A stretch of 5,667 nt of DNA from an uncultured Desulfobacterales bacterium (GTDB lineage Bacteria; Desulfobacterota; Desulfobacteria; Desulfobacterales; JAFDCJ01): contig CALZJV010000482.1 in NCBI GenBank assembly GCA_945787595.1, forward strand, positions 1-5,667, in the 5' to 3' direction. The notes under the pieces were generated by a model, which made no database searches, had not been told where the DNA came from, and saw only the letters and a program-made list of their open reading frames with translations. The stretch's first letter is position 1, and every line of letters starts with the position of its first letter. A program made the translations under genes and the position numbers. Below are positions 5,436 through 5,667 of this stretch, piece after piece.

Positions 5436-5528
5436 GAAACTGGACTGCCCATGTCTGCCAGTATAAAAATAGTTGAGAGATGGACATCTCAGAGCGTGTG
5501 GGATGGAAAAATTTGCAGCACTAGATGT

Positions 5529-5640
5529 GGCGAGGTATGTTTTTTATAAAAACCGGCGAGGTACTTTTTTTTAAAATTGCGGGGTAAGCGAGGTATGTTT
5601 TTTTATTGAGCGGGGTTTTGGCGGGATACTGGCGGGGTAT
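5529..5640 (+). repeat. Degenerate direct-repeat cluster of GGCGAGGTA plus poly-T units
   Basis: Units begin at 5529 (GGCGAGGTATGTTTTTT), 5555 (GGCGAGGTACTTTTTTTT), 5587 (AGCGAGGTATGTTTTTTT), 5620 (GGCGGGATACT) and 5631 (GGCGGGGTAT), with further GCGGGGT words at 5579 and 5610. Spacings are about 26, 32, 33 and 11 bp, so it is not a regular tandem array. The alternation of a short GC block with 6-8 T residues is unlike anything else in the window. It may be the edge of a repeat family or a low-complexity remnant. The cluster may continue past the right edge. Confidence 0.5.
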
Positions 5641-5667
5641 TTCAATTGTTGGAGACCTAAGTTTACA

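Larger units (their letters stand above)
4156..5667. other. 1.5-kb gene-poor region rich in inverted repeats and short ORF remnants
   Basis: No intact gene of recognisable family is present. The stretch is AT-rich and holds at least nine perfect inverted repeats of 5-10 bp with short loops: 4298-4335, 4646-4666, 4736-4762, 4888-4915, 4923-4947, 5168-5203, 5219-5233, 5302-5316 and 5408-5435. It also holds two protein-like plus-strand fragments (ending 4646 and 5068) and a GC/poly-T repeat cluster near the right end. A few of the shorter inverted repeats are expected by chance; the 9- and 10-bp ones are less so. It looks like decayed mobile or cassette DNA, but this is inference. Confidence 0.5.

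Noticed and set aside
5451..5549. 32-residue plus-strand frame with three cysteines (MSASIKIVERWTSQ...)
   Set aside because: It has no ribosome site at proper distance and runs into the GC/poly-T repeat cluster. It is probably a chance frame.
5529..5640. CRISPR array or replication-origin iterons at the right end
   Set aside because: Units differ in length and spacing, there are no distinct spacers, and no DnaA-box pattern or replication gene is present.

Overview
The window carries three well-supported minus-strand genes, one plus-strand integrase truncated by the left edge, and a right-hand 1.5 kb with no intact gene. The integrase resembles single-domain Xer/phage-type integrases I associate from memory with sulfate-reducing Desulfobacterota. 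That and the recombination site described below suggest an environmental, possibly marine or sediment, bacterium. The taxonomic call is tentative. The three minus-strand genes differ visibly in base composition: the phosphatase-like gene is AT-rich and the amidohydrolase is much more GC-rich. This suggests separate origins.

Layout from left to right. Positions 2-604 (+) are the C-terminal 200 residues of a tyrosine recombinase with its catalytic residues intact, followed by a strong stem-loop at 611-642. Positions 865-1749 (-) encode an unusual histidine-phosphatase-superfamily protein. It lies between two imperfect 33-bp direct repeats (740-772 and 1802-1834; 26 of 33 identical). Positions 1853-1913 (-) look like an integron attC recombination site, with R''/L''/L'/R' boxes in canonical order and spacing and an imperfect palindromic fold. 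Positions 2022-2876 (-) encode an amidohydrolase of the TIM-barrel lactonase-like group. Positions 3199-4140 (-) encode a homocysteine S-methyltransferase family protein with a near-perfect Shine-Dalgarno sequence. From about 4156 to 5667 there are short ORF remnants, several perfect inverted repeats and, at the far right, a GC/poly-T repeat cluster.

Interpretation. The attC-like site reads on the minus strand, the same direction as the genes, and lies 109 bp downstream of the amidohydrolase stop codon, where a cassette's attC belongs. The simplest model is that at least the amidohydrolase and phosphatase-like genes are, or derive from, gene cassettes. With no integron integrase visible, this would be part of a cassette array whose integrase is elsewhere, or a cluster of attC sites without one. 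The integrase at 2-604 lacks the extra insertion typical of IntI, so it is probably not the cassette recombinase. I found only one convincing attC; candidates at other gene boundaries are weak or absent. The metabolic genes do not form an obvious pathway, so co-location may reflect mobility rather than shared function.
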